48,796 nt of DNA from Pseudoroseomonas ludipueritiae. GTDB taxonomy: Bacteria > Pseudomonadota > Alphaproteobacteria > Acetobacterales > Acetobacteraceae. This document shows positions 16,904 to 25,509 of this stretch, piece by piece. A program made the translations under genes and the position numbers. Each line of letters starts with the position of its first letter. Within the stretch, counting starts at the first letter, position 1. Location: contig NZ_JACTUZ010000018.1 of the NCBI RefSeq assembly GCF_014490445.1, positions 1-48,796 on the forward strand, given 5' to 3'. The notes under the pieces were generated by a model, which had not been told where the DNA came from, did not search any database, and was given only the letters and a program-made list of their open reading frames with translations.

Positions 16904-17799
16904 GCTGCGGCCTCCCCGGCGACGGCAACCAGCTCGAAAGCCGTCTCGTAAATCTGGTTGACGACATTCTCGATATCGCGGTCAGACAGACGCTCCAGGC
17001 TTTCGAGCCTTCCGGCGAGCTGACCGCGCGTTGCGCCCTCGACAAAATCATGAAGCTGCGCCTGGGCGCTTTCCACGGCAGCGATGTCATCAGGGAAGGT
17101 AATGCCCCGCCCGCCGAGGTCTGCCATCACCCGCCCTTCGATCGAACGCGAGATAAAGTCCAGGAAGACGTCCTGGAGCTGCTCCGGCGTAAGTGTATCG
17201 AAGCTGCCCAGCCCCGCTTCGGCAAGATCGCCGATCGTCTCCAGCATCGCCTGCCGCGCGATCGCGTCGTCGACCGCGCCGCCTGGTGGACAGATAAATT
17301 CCAGAATCGCTACGAAGACATCTGCCGCCGGCTGCGTTGCCAATCCGGCCAAGTTGAGTTGACGAAGCGTTTCGGTTGGTCCGAGACGTTGGAAGTCACG
17401 AACAACGCCCAACAATCCGCTGGCTGTGGCGCGGGATGAGCCCATGCGTCGCGCGGCCCGTCGGGCGCCGCCGGTGCTGCCGCGTACATAGCCCGACAGC
17501 GCACTTCCGAGCGCACTACGGCTGCCGGTCCTTGCGAAACGCGTGAAATTACCGCGAGCGCCACCAAGGCTACCGGTGCCCTTCGTATCCGGACGCGACG
17601 GCGTGCTCGGAACGCCCGGAATAGCAGGCGCTGCCGGCTGTCCCGGTTGCGGGAATGACGGTCCGCCGGGCGCGCCCGGTGCATTCGGACTCACCGGCGC
17701 TGTTGCCGGAGGTCGAGGCTGGGTCGGCGGCGTCGGGTCGTCCACGAAGGATGGAACGAGGCCGATTGAGGGTCCGCCGTAGCTTTTTGACGTGCCCAT
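16900..17799 (-). CDS. qatB: QatB of Qat defence system
   Basis: A 299-residue protein from ATG 17799, 4 bp after the qatA stop; the open frame continues upstream but only as an overlap of qatA. It begins MGTSKSYGGPSIGLVP, the short N-terminal signature seen in QatB proteins, followed by a Pro/Gly-rich low-complexity stretch (about residues 20-65) and then a helical domain with RRAARRMGSSRATASGLLGV. In related QueC-containing systems a small N-terminally flexible protein is the substrate of the QueC-like enzyme, so this exposed N-terminus may be a modification target; that is inference. Confidence 0.85.
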   Translation of the reverse strand: MGTSKSYGGPSIGLVPSFVDDPTPPTQPRPPATAPVSPNAPGAPGGPSFPQPGQPAAPAIPGVPSTPSRPDTKGTGSLGGARGNFTRFARTGSRSALGSALSGYVRGSTGGARRAARRMGSSRATASGLLGVVRDFQRLGPTETLRQLNLAGLATQPAADVFVAILEFICPPGGAVDDAIARQAMLETIGDLAEAGLGSFDTLTPEQLQDVFLDFISRSIEGRVMADLGGRGITFPDDIAAVESAQAQLHDFVEGATRGQLAGRLESLERLSDRDIENVVNQIYETAFELVAVAGEAAA

Positions 17800-17803
17800 C
17801 CGA

Positions 17804-19759
17804 TCAACCCCGCTGCAGTTTGCTGATGCCCTGCGCGGCCTTTTGCAGAATCGAGTTTTCCGTCTGCTCGGCCCATGATCGCAGCGTCGTCTGGTATTCC
17901 GCCGCGATGCCCGTGTCCGTGAAGCACGCCCCCCAGCTCGACGCCGCCCAGCTCCCGACCTTGGCCACCGGCAACTCACGGATGAACTCCAAAAGCCGGC
18001 GTTGCAGCGCCGGATGCGCCTCGACCAGACGGACGAGGCCGTCCGCCCCCTTCGGCTTGGCCGCGAAGTTGTCGTCCTGAAGAATCCGGCCACGGATTGC
18101 CTCGAAAACCTCCTCGGGCTCTGGCCCTGTGAGTTTCGCGATCTCGCCGACGGCGCCCCGGACCATCATCGTCGGCCCCATCAGCTTCTCGACGAGGCCC
18201 TCAAGATGGCTTGCGGCGGCCAGCCCGCCCAACGAGCTACGCTTGTCACGCGTTACGAACACATAAGGACGCAGGTCTACGCCCGTTAGCGGTGGGTCGA
18301 TTGCCGCCCAGCCCTTCGCCCACTCGTTCTTTTCCCATTCCATGGCTTCGGCCGGGAGAGGTGCAGGTGCCGAGCGCGCAGCCTTACGCCCGCCCTTCGC
18401 GGCAGGCTTCTCGTCGTCGTCCTCCTCCGGCGCGGGCGCCCGGACGTGCTCCTCGAAACGCCGCAGCGCCTCGGGTTGGCCATCAGGGTGATTAGCCGCG
18501 AGGCGTGCAATCTGTTCGTAGAAATCCGGATAGAACCGCTCGGCGAGCATGATCTTGGCCAACACCGGGCGCTGAATGTCGGCACCGAAACCGCGCTCCT
18601 CGGCAATGGCGTGTCGCAACATCATGGAATTGAGGAAGCGTTTTATCTGGCGTGGATTGCCGCGCGTGCCCTCGCTTAGGATCTTCGTCACGTGGGCGCT
18701 GATCACGAGTGCCTGATCTACGTCGGGCGGCATCTTGCCTGCCATGGCCTGTTCCACGGTCCTTCGATCGAGGCCACGGCTCTTCCACGGCCGTCGCATA
18801 TCTTCCCGCGCCGATGCGAGCAGATTGAGGAACCGCGGGTCCTTCGAGCCGAGCGCGTTCTCCGCCAGCAGAAGGGTCACGTACACGCGCGTCTCGGCGA
18901 CACCCAGCGCGGGAATTCGGAATGGAACCTGGATCAACTTTTCTAGGTAATTGCGCGCGTAGCTTACCGGGCCGGAGCTGGGCGGCAGGTCGGGGAAGTG
19001 CTCGCGCACTGCATACTCGATCATCAGTTCATCAGCGCCGATGACAAAGGCGGTGCGTTCGACAAACAGGAAAAGGCGGATCGCTTCGAGCGTCGCGATC
19101 GCCGTCTTCGGCAAGCACCGGTCGAGATCGTCGATGATGACGACGAGCTGGTCGATGTCGGCGGCGTCGAGAAGCTCCTTGAACTCCTCGCGGAAGGCAT
19201 GAATGTGCTCGGGAAGATTATCGCTCTCGTCCGGCGCTTCCTTGAGGAACTCGCCCGCCTTTTCGGCGACCCCCTTCAGATCTTCGATCGAGACATGGTC
19301 CTGGGGTTTGGCCAGGAACGAGGTGGCAACATCATAGAGGCCCTTGACCTGATCGAAGGTCGGGATGCCGGTCGTCGCCGTAAACGCAAAGCCGCCAGCC
19401 TTGCGAGCAAGCTTCAGCCAGTCCACCCGCTTCAGGACCTTCTTCGCGGCGTCGGCCACCTTCGTCGACGTCGGACGGGCGCGACGAAGCTCGTCGACAA
19501 TGGTCTCGATGACGACCGTTTTTGCGTCCTCGAAGCCCTCGAACGTCCAACCGTTGAACCAGAGGCAGAGGACACGATCGTCCTCCGCGAAGGCGCCCTC
19601 CAGCATTTTGAGAACGCTTGACTTGCCTGCGCCCCAATCACCGTGGACGCCGATCGTCACCGGCGCGTCGGGCGTCTTGCGGATCAGAGTGACGACCGTC
19701 TTTGCGATGGCCTCATAGTAGAGGAGATCGGTCGCCGTCTCCTGATCGTTCAAGAACAT
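17804..19759 (-). CDS. qatA: QatA, KAP-family P-loop ATPase of Qat defence system
   Basis: A 651-residue KAP-family P-loop NTPase (PF07693). Walker A is GDWGAGKSS (40-48) and Walker B is LVVIIDDLDRC (205-215). An insertion between them (about 115-160) is moderately hydrophobic, as in KAP proteins, where it often carries membrane segments. GNPRQIKRFLN in the second half is the sensor-like KAP motif. A Lys/Glu/Ala-rich linker (EEDDDEKPAAKGGRK) lies near residue 440. First gene of the qat operon, which runs right to left through qatB, qatC, qatD and a PIN gene with overlaps or 4-bp gaps. The start is the first ATG, 120 bp from the neighbouring helicase gene. Confidence 0.92.
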   Translation of the reverse strand: MFLNDQETATDLLYYEAIAKTVVTLIRKTPDAPVTIGVHGDWGAGKSSVLKMLEGAFAEDDRVLCLWFNGWTFEGFEDAKTVVIETIVDELRRARPTSTKVADAAKKVLKRVDWLKLARKAGGFAFTATTGIPTFDQVKGLYDVATSFLAKPQDHVSIEDLKGVAEKAGEFLKEAPDESDNLPEHIHAFREEFKELLDAADIDQLVVIIDDLDRCLPKTAIATLEAIRLFLFVERTAFVIGADELMIEYAVREHFPDLPPSSGPVSYARNYLEKLIQVPFRIPALGVAETRVYVTLLLAENALGSKDPRFLNLLASAREDMRRPWKSRGLDRRTVEQAMAGKMPPDVDQALVISAHVTKILSEGTRGNPRQIKRFLNSMMLRHAIAEERGFGADIQRPVLAKIMLAERFYPDFYEQIARLAANHPDGQPEALRRFEEHVRAPAPEEDDDEKPAAKGGRKAARSAPAPLPAEAMEWEKNEWAKGWAAIDPPLTGVDLRPYVFVTRDKRSSLGGLAAASHLEGLVEKLMGPTMMVRGAVGEIAKLTGPEPEEVFEAIRGRILQDDNFAAKPKGADGLVRLVEAHPALQRRLLEFIRELPVAKVGSWAASSWGACFTDTGIAAEYQTTLRSWAEQTENSILQKAAQGISKLQRG

Positions 19760-19879
19760 AGTTCCCCCCTTCGCCTACATTACGCGGGCCACAGCCTCAG
19801 CCGTTTTTTCTTTTAATATACTTGATTAAGCCAACCAAATTCACCGACGCCTCCAATCCGCTGGTCTACACTGGCCCGC
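19760..19879 (-). promoter_or_regulatory. Probable qat promoter region
   Basis: This 120-bp gap between the helicase stop and qatA is AT-rich. On the minus strand TATATT near 19,817-19,822 could serve as -10, but no good -35 sits 16-18 bp upstream. A run of T at 19,804-19,816 on the plus strand lies in the leader. Only the position and base composition support a promoter. Confidence 0.35.
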
Positions 19880-21859
19880 TCATTGCCCAAGCTCCGCGGC
19901 CTGCGCGACCAAATCGACGAGTTTCCATCCCTGGTCTGTGGCGGGCCCGATCAAGGCCATTGCTTCGGATTTGCGCAGCGCAAGCCCGAGCAGCTCGCGG
20001 GGCCTGGTGACGCCAACGAAGACGTTTGTCGCGGCGGTGAGCCCCACCCCGGTGAATGGCGCATTGGTAACGCCGAACGCACGCGGAAGCACCGTGGTCA
20101 GGTCGATGCACTGCTCGTCCGCGCTATTGCCTTTCCAAATCTCGCTCTCAAGGACGAGAATGCCATCGACGCTCTTACCCTTAACCGAGTGGATCGACCC
20201 CAGCCGCAACGTGAGATCGTCGAATTGAACCTGTTTCGTGGAGCGGCGCTCGGGGTCGGCAAGATCGGCCTTCTGTTCGACGACAAAGGTGCAAAAGTCC
20301 GCGATCTCGCCCTCGGAGCCCTGGGGAGCCGGACTGAACAGTGGTAGCAACGCTTCCATAAATGCCAGCCATGCTGCCTCTTCCCACACCGCAGCGCCGG
20401 TAAGCACATGGTCCCGCAACAATCGACGCACAGTGCGGGGCAACCCGAGGTCGCGATGCGCCATCGCCGCCCAGACATTGTGCGCGGTGATCGGACGATC
20501 ATTCGCCGCTTTCCAACCATGAGCCCGCGCCAGCCCCGACACCCCCGCGGCGAGCATCTCACTGACCTCTGCGGGCGGTCGCGCCGCGGCGTAGTGCACG
20601 GCAGCCTTCTGAAGCTGCCGGCAAAAGAGATTCGCTTTTGATCGAGACCCGCCCTCACTGCGATATGCGGGATGATAGTCGACGAGACTTTTAGGCCGCC
20701 ATGCCCCTTTCTTGCCGGCCAGATTGTGGCGCGACGCGACCGCCCAAACGTCGCGCGTGCTGCAATCGCCACCCCACAGCGCGCGTGCTTCTTCGGCGAA
20801 GGCTCCAAGAACCCTACCGATCGAAGCTTCATCGAACAGGAACATCACCCGCGACGCCGGCCGTGGGCCCAGCCCGACAATGGTCTGAGCCTGGCGCGCG
20901 GTCAGCCGGCTTGCAAAACTGGCGATCTCCCCGCCGAACCGGCGGCTCGTATCGAGAGGGATGCAGTCGGCGCCCGGCGTCCAATATGCCGGTGCAGCTC
21001 CATCGTCCTCGTATAGCGTCTGATTGCTGTCCCCGAGACGCTGGAACGCCGCCCCGCCTTGCTTGAACACGTGCTCCAGCAGCCGGAGCTGGTCGCCATG
21101 CGTGTCCTGCGCCTCATCAAGAATGACGAGCGGAAACCGATCGCGAAGCCGCTCGGCCAGACCCGGGTTTTCACGGAGCGCACGCCACGCGAGCGCAGTC
21201 ATGTCGGCATAGCGATAGATCCCACTCTTGACCATCGCGGCCTTGAGCTTTGATAGCGCCTTGCCGCAATCTGTATCAGCACCATGCTGACCCTTTTGCC
21301 GCTGCACTATCAGGCTTTCGGGTTCGTGCCTTACGTCATCGAAGGCTGGATCGAGCGTGAGATTACCAACCCATTTGGCGACAGTTGCGCTGGCCCTCTC
21401 GGCTTGCTTTTTCAGTGCCCAGAACGACGGATAGCGCCGCAACGCCTCGGCCGCGAAAGCATCGTCGTCAATCTGGCGCACGTGCCAGCCCAGGCCTCGA
21501 AGATAGGGCAAGGCGAGATACTGGTTGATGAATGCCGTGACCGTGCCGGTGAAATGAGGATAGGCCATCAGCCGCGCCGCAGTCGGATGGCTGGCGATCA
21601 AATCTTCGACCTCGGTCCGCGCCGCGTTGGTGTGCGAGATGACGCATACGCCGCGCCTGCGGGTCGTCCAATTGCGCGACAGCAGCGCGAGCTTCGCCGC
21701 CAACAGTGTCGTCTTGCCGTTGCCCGGTGCCGCCTGCACGTCACAGGGAGCGGCCTTGGCCAAGAAGTCGATCTGGCTAGGATCGGTGAAATCGCAGCCG
21801 CCCAACTCGTCACCAAGTTCAGCAAGCAGTTCAGGCGTGAGCGGCAGGATCTCGAACAT
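19880..21859 (-). CDS. gajB: GajB-like UvrD/Rep-family helicase
   Basis: A 659-residue superfamily-1 helicase from ATG 21859; the longer open frame overlaps gajA. Motif I is QAAPGNGKTTLL (about 42-53), Ia is VCVISHTNAA, II is LVILDEAQDTHGDQ, III is FQRLGDSNQTLY, V is SIHSVKGKSVDGILVLE and VI is FVGVTRPRELLGLAL. It follows the OLD-family nuclease by 4 bp, the arrangement of Gabija (GajA/GajB) and of class 2 OLD systems. It is larger than the best known GajB proteins (about 500 residues), with extra sequence between motifs III and V, so it is a variant. Confidence 0.85.
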   Translation of the reverse strand: MFEILPLTPELLAELGDELGGCDFTDPSQIDFLAKAAPCDVQAAPGNGKTTLLAAKLALLSRNWTTRRRGVCVISHTNAARTEVEDLIASHPTAARLMAYPHFTGTVTAFINQYLALPYLRGLGWHVRQIDDDAFAAEALRRYPSFWALKKQAERASATVAKWVGNLTLDPAFDDVRHEPESLIVQRQKGQHGADTDCGKALSKLKAAMVKSGIYRYADMTALAWRALRENPGLAERLRDRFPLVILDEAQDTHGDQLRLLEHVFKQGGAAFQRLGDSNQTLYEDDGAAPAYWTPGADCIPLDTSRRFGGEIASFASRLTARQAQTIVGLGPRPASRVMFLFDEASIGRVLGAFAEEARALWGGDCSTRDVWAVASRHNLAGKKGAWRPKSLVDYHPAYRSEGGSRSKANLFCRQLQKAAVHYAAARPPAEVSEMLAAGVSGLARAHGWKAANDRPITAHNVWAAMAHRDLGLPRTVRRLLRDHVLTGAAVWEEAAWLAFMEALLPLFSPAPQGSEGEIADFCTFVVEQKADLADPERRSTKQVQFDDLTLRLGSIHSVKGKSVDGILVLESEIWKGNSADEQCIDLTTVLPRAFGVTNAPFTGVGLTAATNVFVGVTRPRELLGLALRKSEAMALIGPATDQGWKLVDLVAQAAELGQ

Positions 21860-21863
21860 TGCG

Positions 21864-23816
21864 CTATGCCCCCGGCGCGGCGGCGCCGTCCATACCAGCG
21901 ACGCCAACCTCTTCGTCTTCCGGATCGGCAGCGATCGCCGGTGCCCCGGGGACATAGCCACCGGTCACGTAGTCGATCGCGCGCACCAGATAGGGCGGGA
22001 GTCGATCGCGCATCTGCTCCGGCGTATCGCTACGTTTGCGCAGTATTGCGGCGAGTTGCTCGGCGACTTCGGCCTTGGAGGCCTCCTTGTCATGGACGGG
22101 CTGGTAGATCTTGACGGCAATCTCGGTCGCAGAGAGGCTCGCCTCTTTCCAACCCGCGTAGGTCTCGCTGGCCTTCTCCACAATCTTCGCAAGCCGCTCG
22201 GGCTTGCGACTGCTGGTCTTTGCGAGTTGGACTGCCTGGTGAACGCTCTCGGCAAGCTCGGGCCGGAGCGCGAGATCGAACTCAAGAGTCCAGCTATCAG
22301 CGATGAAAGCGTCGACAGGGTCTCCGACGTCGCGCCGCAGCGTCTTCAGCCGCGCTGCGATGCCGTCCTGGGTCAACTCGTTCTCGGTCTTGCGGTCGCC
22401 GACAAGGTCTTTCGCTTCGGGCGGCGGGATGTCCCTGTCGGGGATCAGCGCCACGGGCACCGGGATAGCGTTCTCGGCCTTACGCTGCAGAATCCGGCTG
22501 TAGCGAAACAGACCACGGTGGCCGACATTGACGATCGACACGCCGTGACGGCTGAGCGGACGGTCGAGCTTCTCAGCGATTGCCGGCAGCAACAGGTGCT
22601 CACCGTCGCCCTCGACGACAATCAGCGCGCGGGCGAAGAACAGGTTGGCCTTCGTCGCGTCGAGGAACCGACGAAGGAACTCATAATCGTCCACTTCGAG
22701 CCGGGTATGGGTCGCGCCCAGCGGAAAGGCGCGGTGGCCGACGATCATCGTCATGGTCTCAAGCTCGGCGCCGGCCGCGAGCTGAGGACTATGGGTGGTG
22801 AGTAGCACCTGGACCTGCTGATGGGTCTCGCCCTTGTCGGGGTCCGGCTTGGCAGCACGGGCCGCGAGCACTTCCATGAAGAGCGTCTGGTGTTGCGGAT
22901 GTAGATGCGCCTCGGGCTCCTCGATCAGCAGAAATGGCACCTGATCGGGATGGGACTGGAGCAACAACAGCTCGGCCGCCATGAATAGCAGGTTGTTGTA
23001 GCCCAGGCCGCGCTGGATGCGCTCGGTGCCCGCCTTGGCATTCAGGTAGAGTTCGAACCGCTCAAGAATTTGATCGAACGAACCGCCAGCGCCGAGGTCC
23101 AGCGTCGCGACGAGGCGATCGTCCACGAATGAAAGCTTGTCGAGGAAATCCGTGTTGACGCTGCTGGCGACGCCGCCAACCGCGGCGTTGTTTCGGACAG
23201 CCACATCAGCCGCCGTGAGCGTGTCATGGAGCGTTGCATCGCCGCCCTGCGCGGCGGGTTTGCTTTGCGGCCCCATCGTGGGCATCGCGCCGAGGATTCG
23301 CGACAGGCGCGACCGGCGCCCTGCTCGCATCTCGCGCTCGGCGTCTCGCAGAGGTTTGAGATAGGTGGCCTTCAGATACTCGCGCAGTTCCCCGTCGAGC
23401 GGCAGGCCATCGCCCTCGGCGCCAGCGCGGTGCTGGCTAGAGATGATGCTGCCACCGCCAGGAGAAACGCGCCGAGCGCCCCGCATACAGACGTGGAGAC
23501 GGAGCTTCCCCTTTTCGTTGGTGCACCATTCGAGGAACCGAGCCTCTTCATCAGCGCTGAGATCGTCGAAGGTGCAGCGAACGACGAAGTCGCAACCCCG
23601 TGCGCCATCGGCGTCGACATGGAAATCGTGCTCGTCCGGGCGGATATAGTCGTCGCCACGCGTCCACAATACGTAGCGAGCAGCGTCGATAATGGCACTC
23701 TTTCCGGCGTCATTCGGTCCCACGAGAATGTTGAGACTAGGCGAGAGCTTAAGCTGCAACGGAGCGGTCGGATTGAAGCACCGGAAGCCGCTCGCATAGA
23801 TTTCGGAAATGTACAC
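21864..23816 (-). CDS. gajA: GajA-like OLD-family ATPase/TOPRIM nuclease
   Basis: A 650-residue OLD-family protein. The ABC-type ATPase half has Walker A GPNDAGKS (33-40), a signature-like GLGYNNLL near 270, Walker B FLLIEEPEAHLHPQ (295-308) and an H-loop TTHSPQ (340-345). The TOPRIM half has the catalytic Glu in ALIVVEGDGE (Glu402) and the DxD-type LIPDRD (458-462). Such proteins are the nicking endonuclease of Gabija and of class 2 OLD systems, which pair with a UvrD-like helicase, as here. It starts 24 bp after the AbiEii toxin gene, and no separate promoter fits in that gap. Confidence 0.88.
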   Translation of the reverse strand: MYISEIYASGFRCFNPTAPLQLKLSPSLNILVGPNDAGKSAIIDAARYVLWTRGDDYIRPDEHDFHVDADGARGCDFVVRCTFDDLSADEEARFLEWCTNEKGKLRLHVCMRGARRVSPGGGSIISSQHRAGAEGDGLPLDGELREYLKATYLKPLRDAEREMRAGRRSRLSRILGAMPTMGPQSKPAAQGGDATLHDTLTAADVAVRNNAAVGGVASSVNTDFLDKLSFVDDRLVATLDLGAGGSFDQILERFELYLNAKAGTERIQRGLGYNNLLFMAAELLLLQSHPDQVPFLLIEEPEAHLHPQHQTLFMEVLAARAAKPDPDKGETHQQVQVLLTTHSPQLAAGAELETMTMIVGHRAFPLGATHTRLEVDDYEFLRRFLDATKANLFFARALIVVEGDGEHLLLPAIAEKLDRPLSRHGVSIVNVGHRGLFRYSRILQRKAENAIPVPVALIPDRDIPPPEAKDLVGDRKTENELTQDGIAARLKTLRRDVGDPVDAFIADSWTLEFDLALRPELAESVHQAVQLAKTSSRKPERLAKIVEKASETYAGWKEASLSATEIAVKIYQPVHDKEASKAEVAEQLAAILRKRSDTPEQMRDRLPPYLVRAIDYVTGGYVPGAPAIAADPEDEEVGVAGMDGAAAPGA

Positions 23817-23840
23817 CGCCGCCTCCCAGCCCCGTTTTTC

Positions 23841-24857
23841 TTATGCTGCCGCGCTGTTCGCTCGCGCGGTGATGTCTGCGCAGCGCTCCATGAGCGTCTC
23901 AAAAGGCTCGGCTTCCTCAAGGAGGAGCCCATCGTCGACCATCTGCGCGTAATCTTCTGCGAGAGCATAGGCGCCGTCGCCGGTTGGGACGAGCCGCAAG
24001 CCGCCGTTCACGGCTGCGGCGTAGTCAATCTGAGAGCGGTCTGCGGCTTTCTCGGCAAAGAACATCGTCTTATGACGGGCTACGGCGTTGGCCAGGTCAC
24101 GATCTGCGAAGGCAGCGGCCGCGAAGCCGGCTTCATCGAGACGCACAACGTCATGCCAGTGCCGCGCGAAACGATCACCACGGAGTCGTTCCTGCAGGCA
24201 GAAGACGTGGATCGCGGTCGCCTTCTCCCAGAAGGTCCGTTCGGCATGCATGACCTTTGGCCGAGCGGTTGGAAAGACCACGCCATCCACCAGCCCGGCA
24301 GCATCGCAGACGACATCGCGCAGGCTCGCTGGCTCGCCCGTCGAGCGCGCGCCGAATTCGAGCATGACGCTCGGCGACACATAGCCCGAACCCGCCGTTG
24401 TCGCCTCGTAGTCGATGAAGAGCTTCTCGCCATCGACTCGGATTGCCGCTGACAGTGGGCCGCCCGCCAGCGCTTCGGCGATGACCGACTTAACCGTCCC
24501 CGCCACCCAATCCGGCAGGCGCTCCCGCACGGCGCTCGTCCAGCGCTTTTCCTCGCTTCGGGTTTTCGGCAGCGCTTCACCATTGTCGCCGACAAGGTCG
24601 GGGGCGAGCGCGCGAATGTCGTAGGTCAAATCGACATCCTCGGAGAACCGCCGGATGACGCCATAGGCCTTCGACAGCGAAGTGCCGCCCTTGAAGACTA
24701 GATGTTCGCCGAGCGGCGAACCGTAGAGCGTCGCCAACGCCCACACCACCCACGCATCCTTCTCAAGCAGGTGCGCGGGTCGGCCCGAGCGGTCGGCGGC
24801 AACGCTCAATGCTTCAAGGCGATCCTCGGCCGGAAGGAGGAGGAAGGGGTCAGCCAT
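23841..24857 (-). CDS. abiEii: AbiEii-type nucleotidyltransferase toxin
   Basis: A 338-residue member of the AbiEii/AbiGii family (PF08843). The nucleotidyltransferase core is LVFKGGTSLSKAYG (about residues 54-67), with the GGTSLS pocket, followed by RRFSEDVDLTYD with the metal-binding DVD. AKVMHAERTFWEKATAIHVF-like sequence in the middle is the conserved family block (here RPKVMHAERTFWEKATAI). AbiEii toxins transfer nucleotides to RNA (tRNA in the MenT branch) and arrest growth on infection. It overlaps the antitoxin gene by 8 bases and leads directly into gajA. Confidence 0.9.
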   Translation of the reverse strand: MADPFLLLPAEDRLEALSVAADRSGRPAHLLEKDAWVVWALATLYGSPLGEHLVFKGGTSLSKAYGVIRRFSEDVDLTYDIRALAPDLVGDNGEALPKTRSEEKRWTSAVRERLPDWVAGTVKSVIAEALAGGPLSAAIRVDGEKLFIDYEATTAGSGYVSPSVMLEFGARSTGEPASLRDVVCDAAGLVDGVVFPTARPKVMHAERTFWEKATAIHVFCLQERLRGDRFARHWHDVVRLDEAGFAAAAFADRDLANAVARHKTMFFAEKAADRSQIDYAAAVNGGLRLVPTGDGAYALAEDYAQMVDDGLLLEEAEPFETLMERCADITARANSAAA

Positions 24858-25443
24858 GCGCGACCTTACCCACGCTGCGCGCGAGCCAGGTCGGAAGCTG
24901 AGGCGCCGCCGCCACCAGCTCGCTGAAAGCGGCAGGCGGAAGCTTGCGCTTCAGGGTCTGGAGCGCCGACTCAGCCCTCTCCGGTCCGAGCCAAGCAAGC
25001 GCCCGCACCGCCTGTCCCGCCGGCCGATGCGCCATGGCAAGTTGCCAGCGCGGAGCGTGGCGAAGCTCGACGGTCTGCCTGCCTAGGCTCATCTTCCGGG
25101 TGCGTCCCGAGGTCAGATAGACCGACCGGACCGGCACCTGCGTCGTAAGGCCGAGGCTGTTGGCGGCCGCCGCACCGCTTGAGACGATGACCTCGCCGCG
25201 CTGGGCTGCAAGCGCCTCAACCGCCTGCTCCACCGATGGCGCCCGGGTGCCGAACCGGCTCGTGACCGGCAGCAGATAAACACCTCGCCCGGCCCGAAGC
25301 AGTTGGCCCCGCTCGGCCAGACGCGACAAGGCCTGGTCCACCGCGGCGCGATTGCCAAGGTGGAGCAAGCTCTTAGCCGCGACCGGCGTACCTTCCGGCA
25401 GCCGCCTCGCGTGCTCAAGAATCTGTTCGGTCAGACGCTGCAT
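24850..25443 (-). CDS. abiEi: AbiEi-type antitoxin and autorepressor
   Basis: A 197-residue AbiEi-family protein. The N-terminal winged helix (about 1-60; ALSRLAERGQLLRAGRGVYLL) binds DNA, and the rest is the AbiEi antitoxin domain with VIVSSGAAAANSLGLTTQVP and VYLTSGRTRKM. Such proteins neutralise AbiEii and repress their own promoter. The gene is preceded by a strong promoter overlaid with a 10-bp palindrome (25,454-25,483), consistent with autoregulation. GGAG lies 8 bases before the ATG. First gene of a probable abiEi-abiEii-gajA-gajB message. Confidence 0.87.
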   Translation of the reverse strand: MQRLTEQILEHARRLPEGTPVAAKSLLHLGNRAAVDQALSRLAERGQLLRAGRGVYLLPVTSRFGTRAPSVEQAVEALAAQRGEVIVSSGAAAANSLGLTTQVPVRSVYLTSGRTRKMSLGRQTVELRHAPRWQLAMAHRPAGQAVRALAWLGPERAESALQTLKRKLPPAAFSELVAAAPQLPTWLARSVGKVAHG

Positions 25444-25453
25444 GACGGTTCTC

Positions 25454-25490
25454 CTGTCAGAAATATACGCAGTTTTCTGACAGTTTTCAA
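25454..25490 (-). promoter_or_regulatory. abiE promoter with palindromic operator
   Basis: On the minus strand TTGAAA (25,485-25,490) is followed after exactly 17 bp by TATATT (25,462-25,467), a near-consensus sigma70 promoter. Overlaid is a perfect inverted repeat, CTGTCAGAAA at 25,454-25,463 and TTTCTGACAG at 25,474-25,483, with 10-bp spacer, covering the -10 and most of the spacer. It is the expected binding site of the AbiEi antitoxin. Confidence 0.8.
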
Positions 25491-25509
25491 CCTTGGCATA
25501 GCTTGTCGG

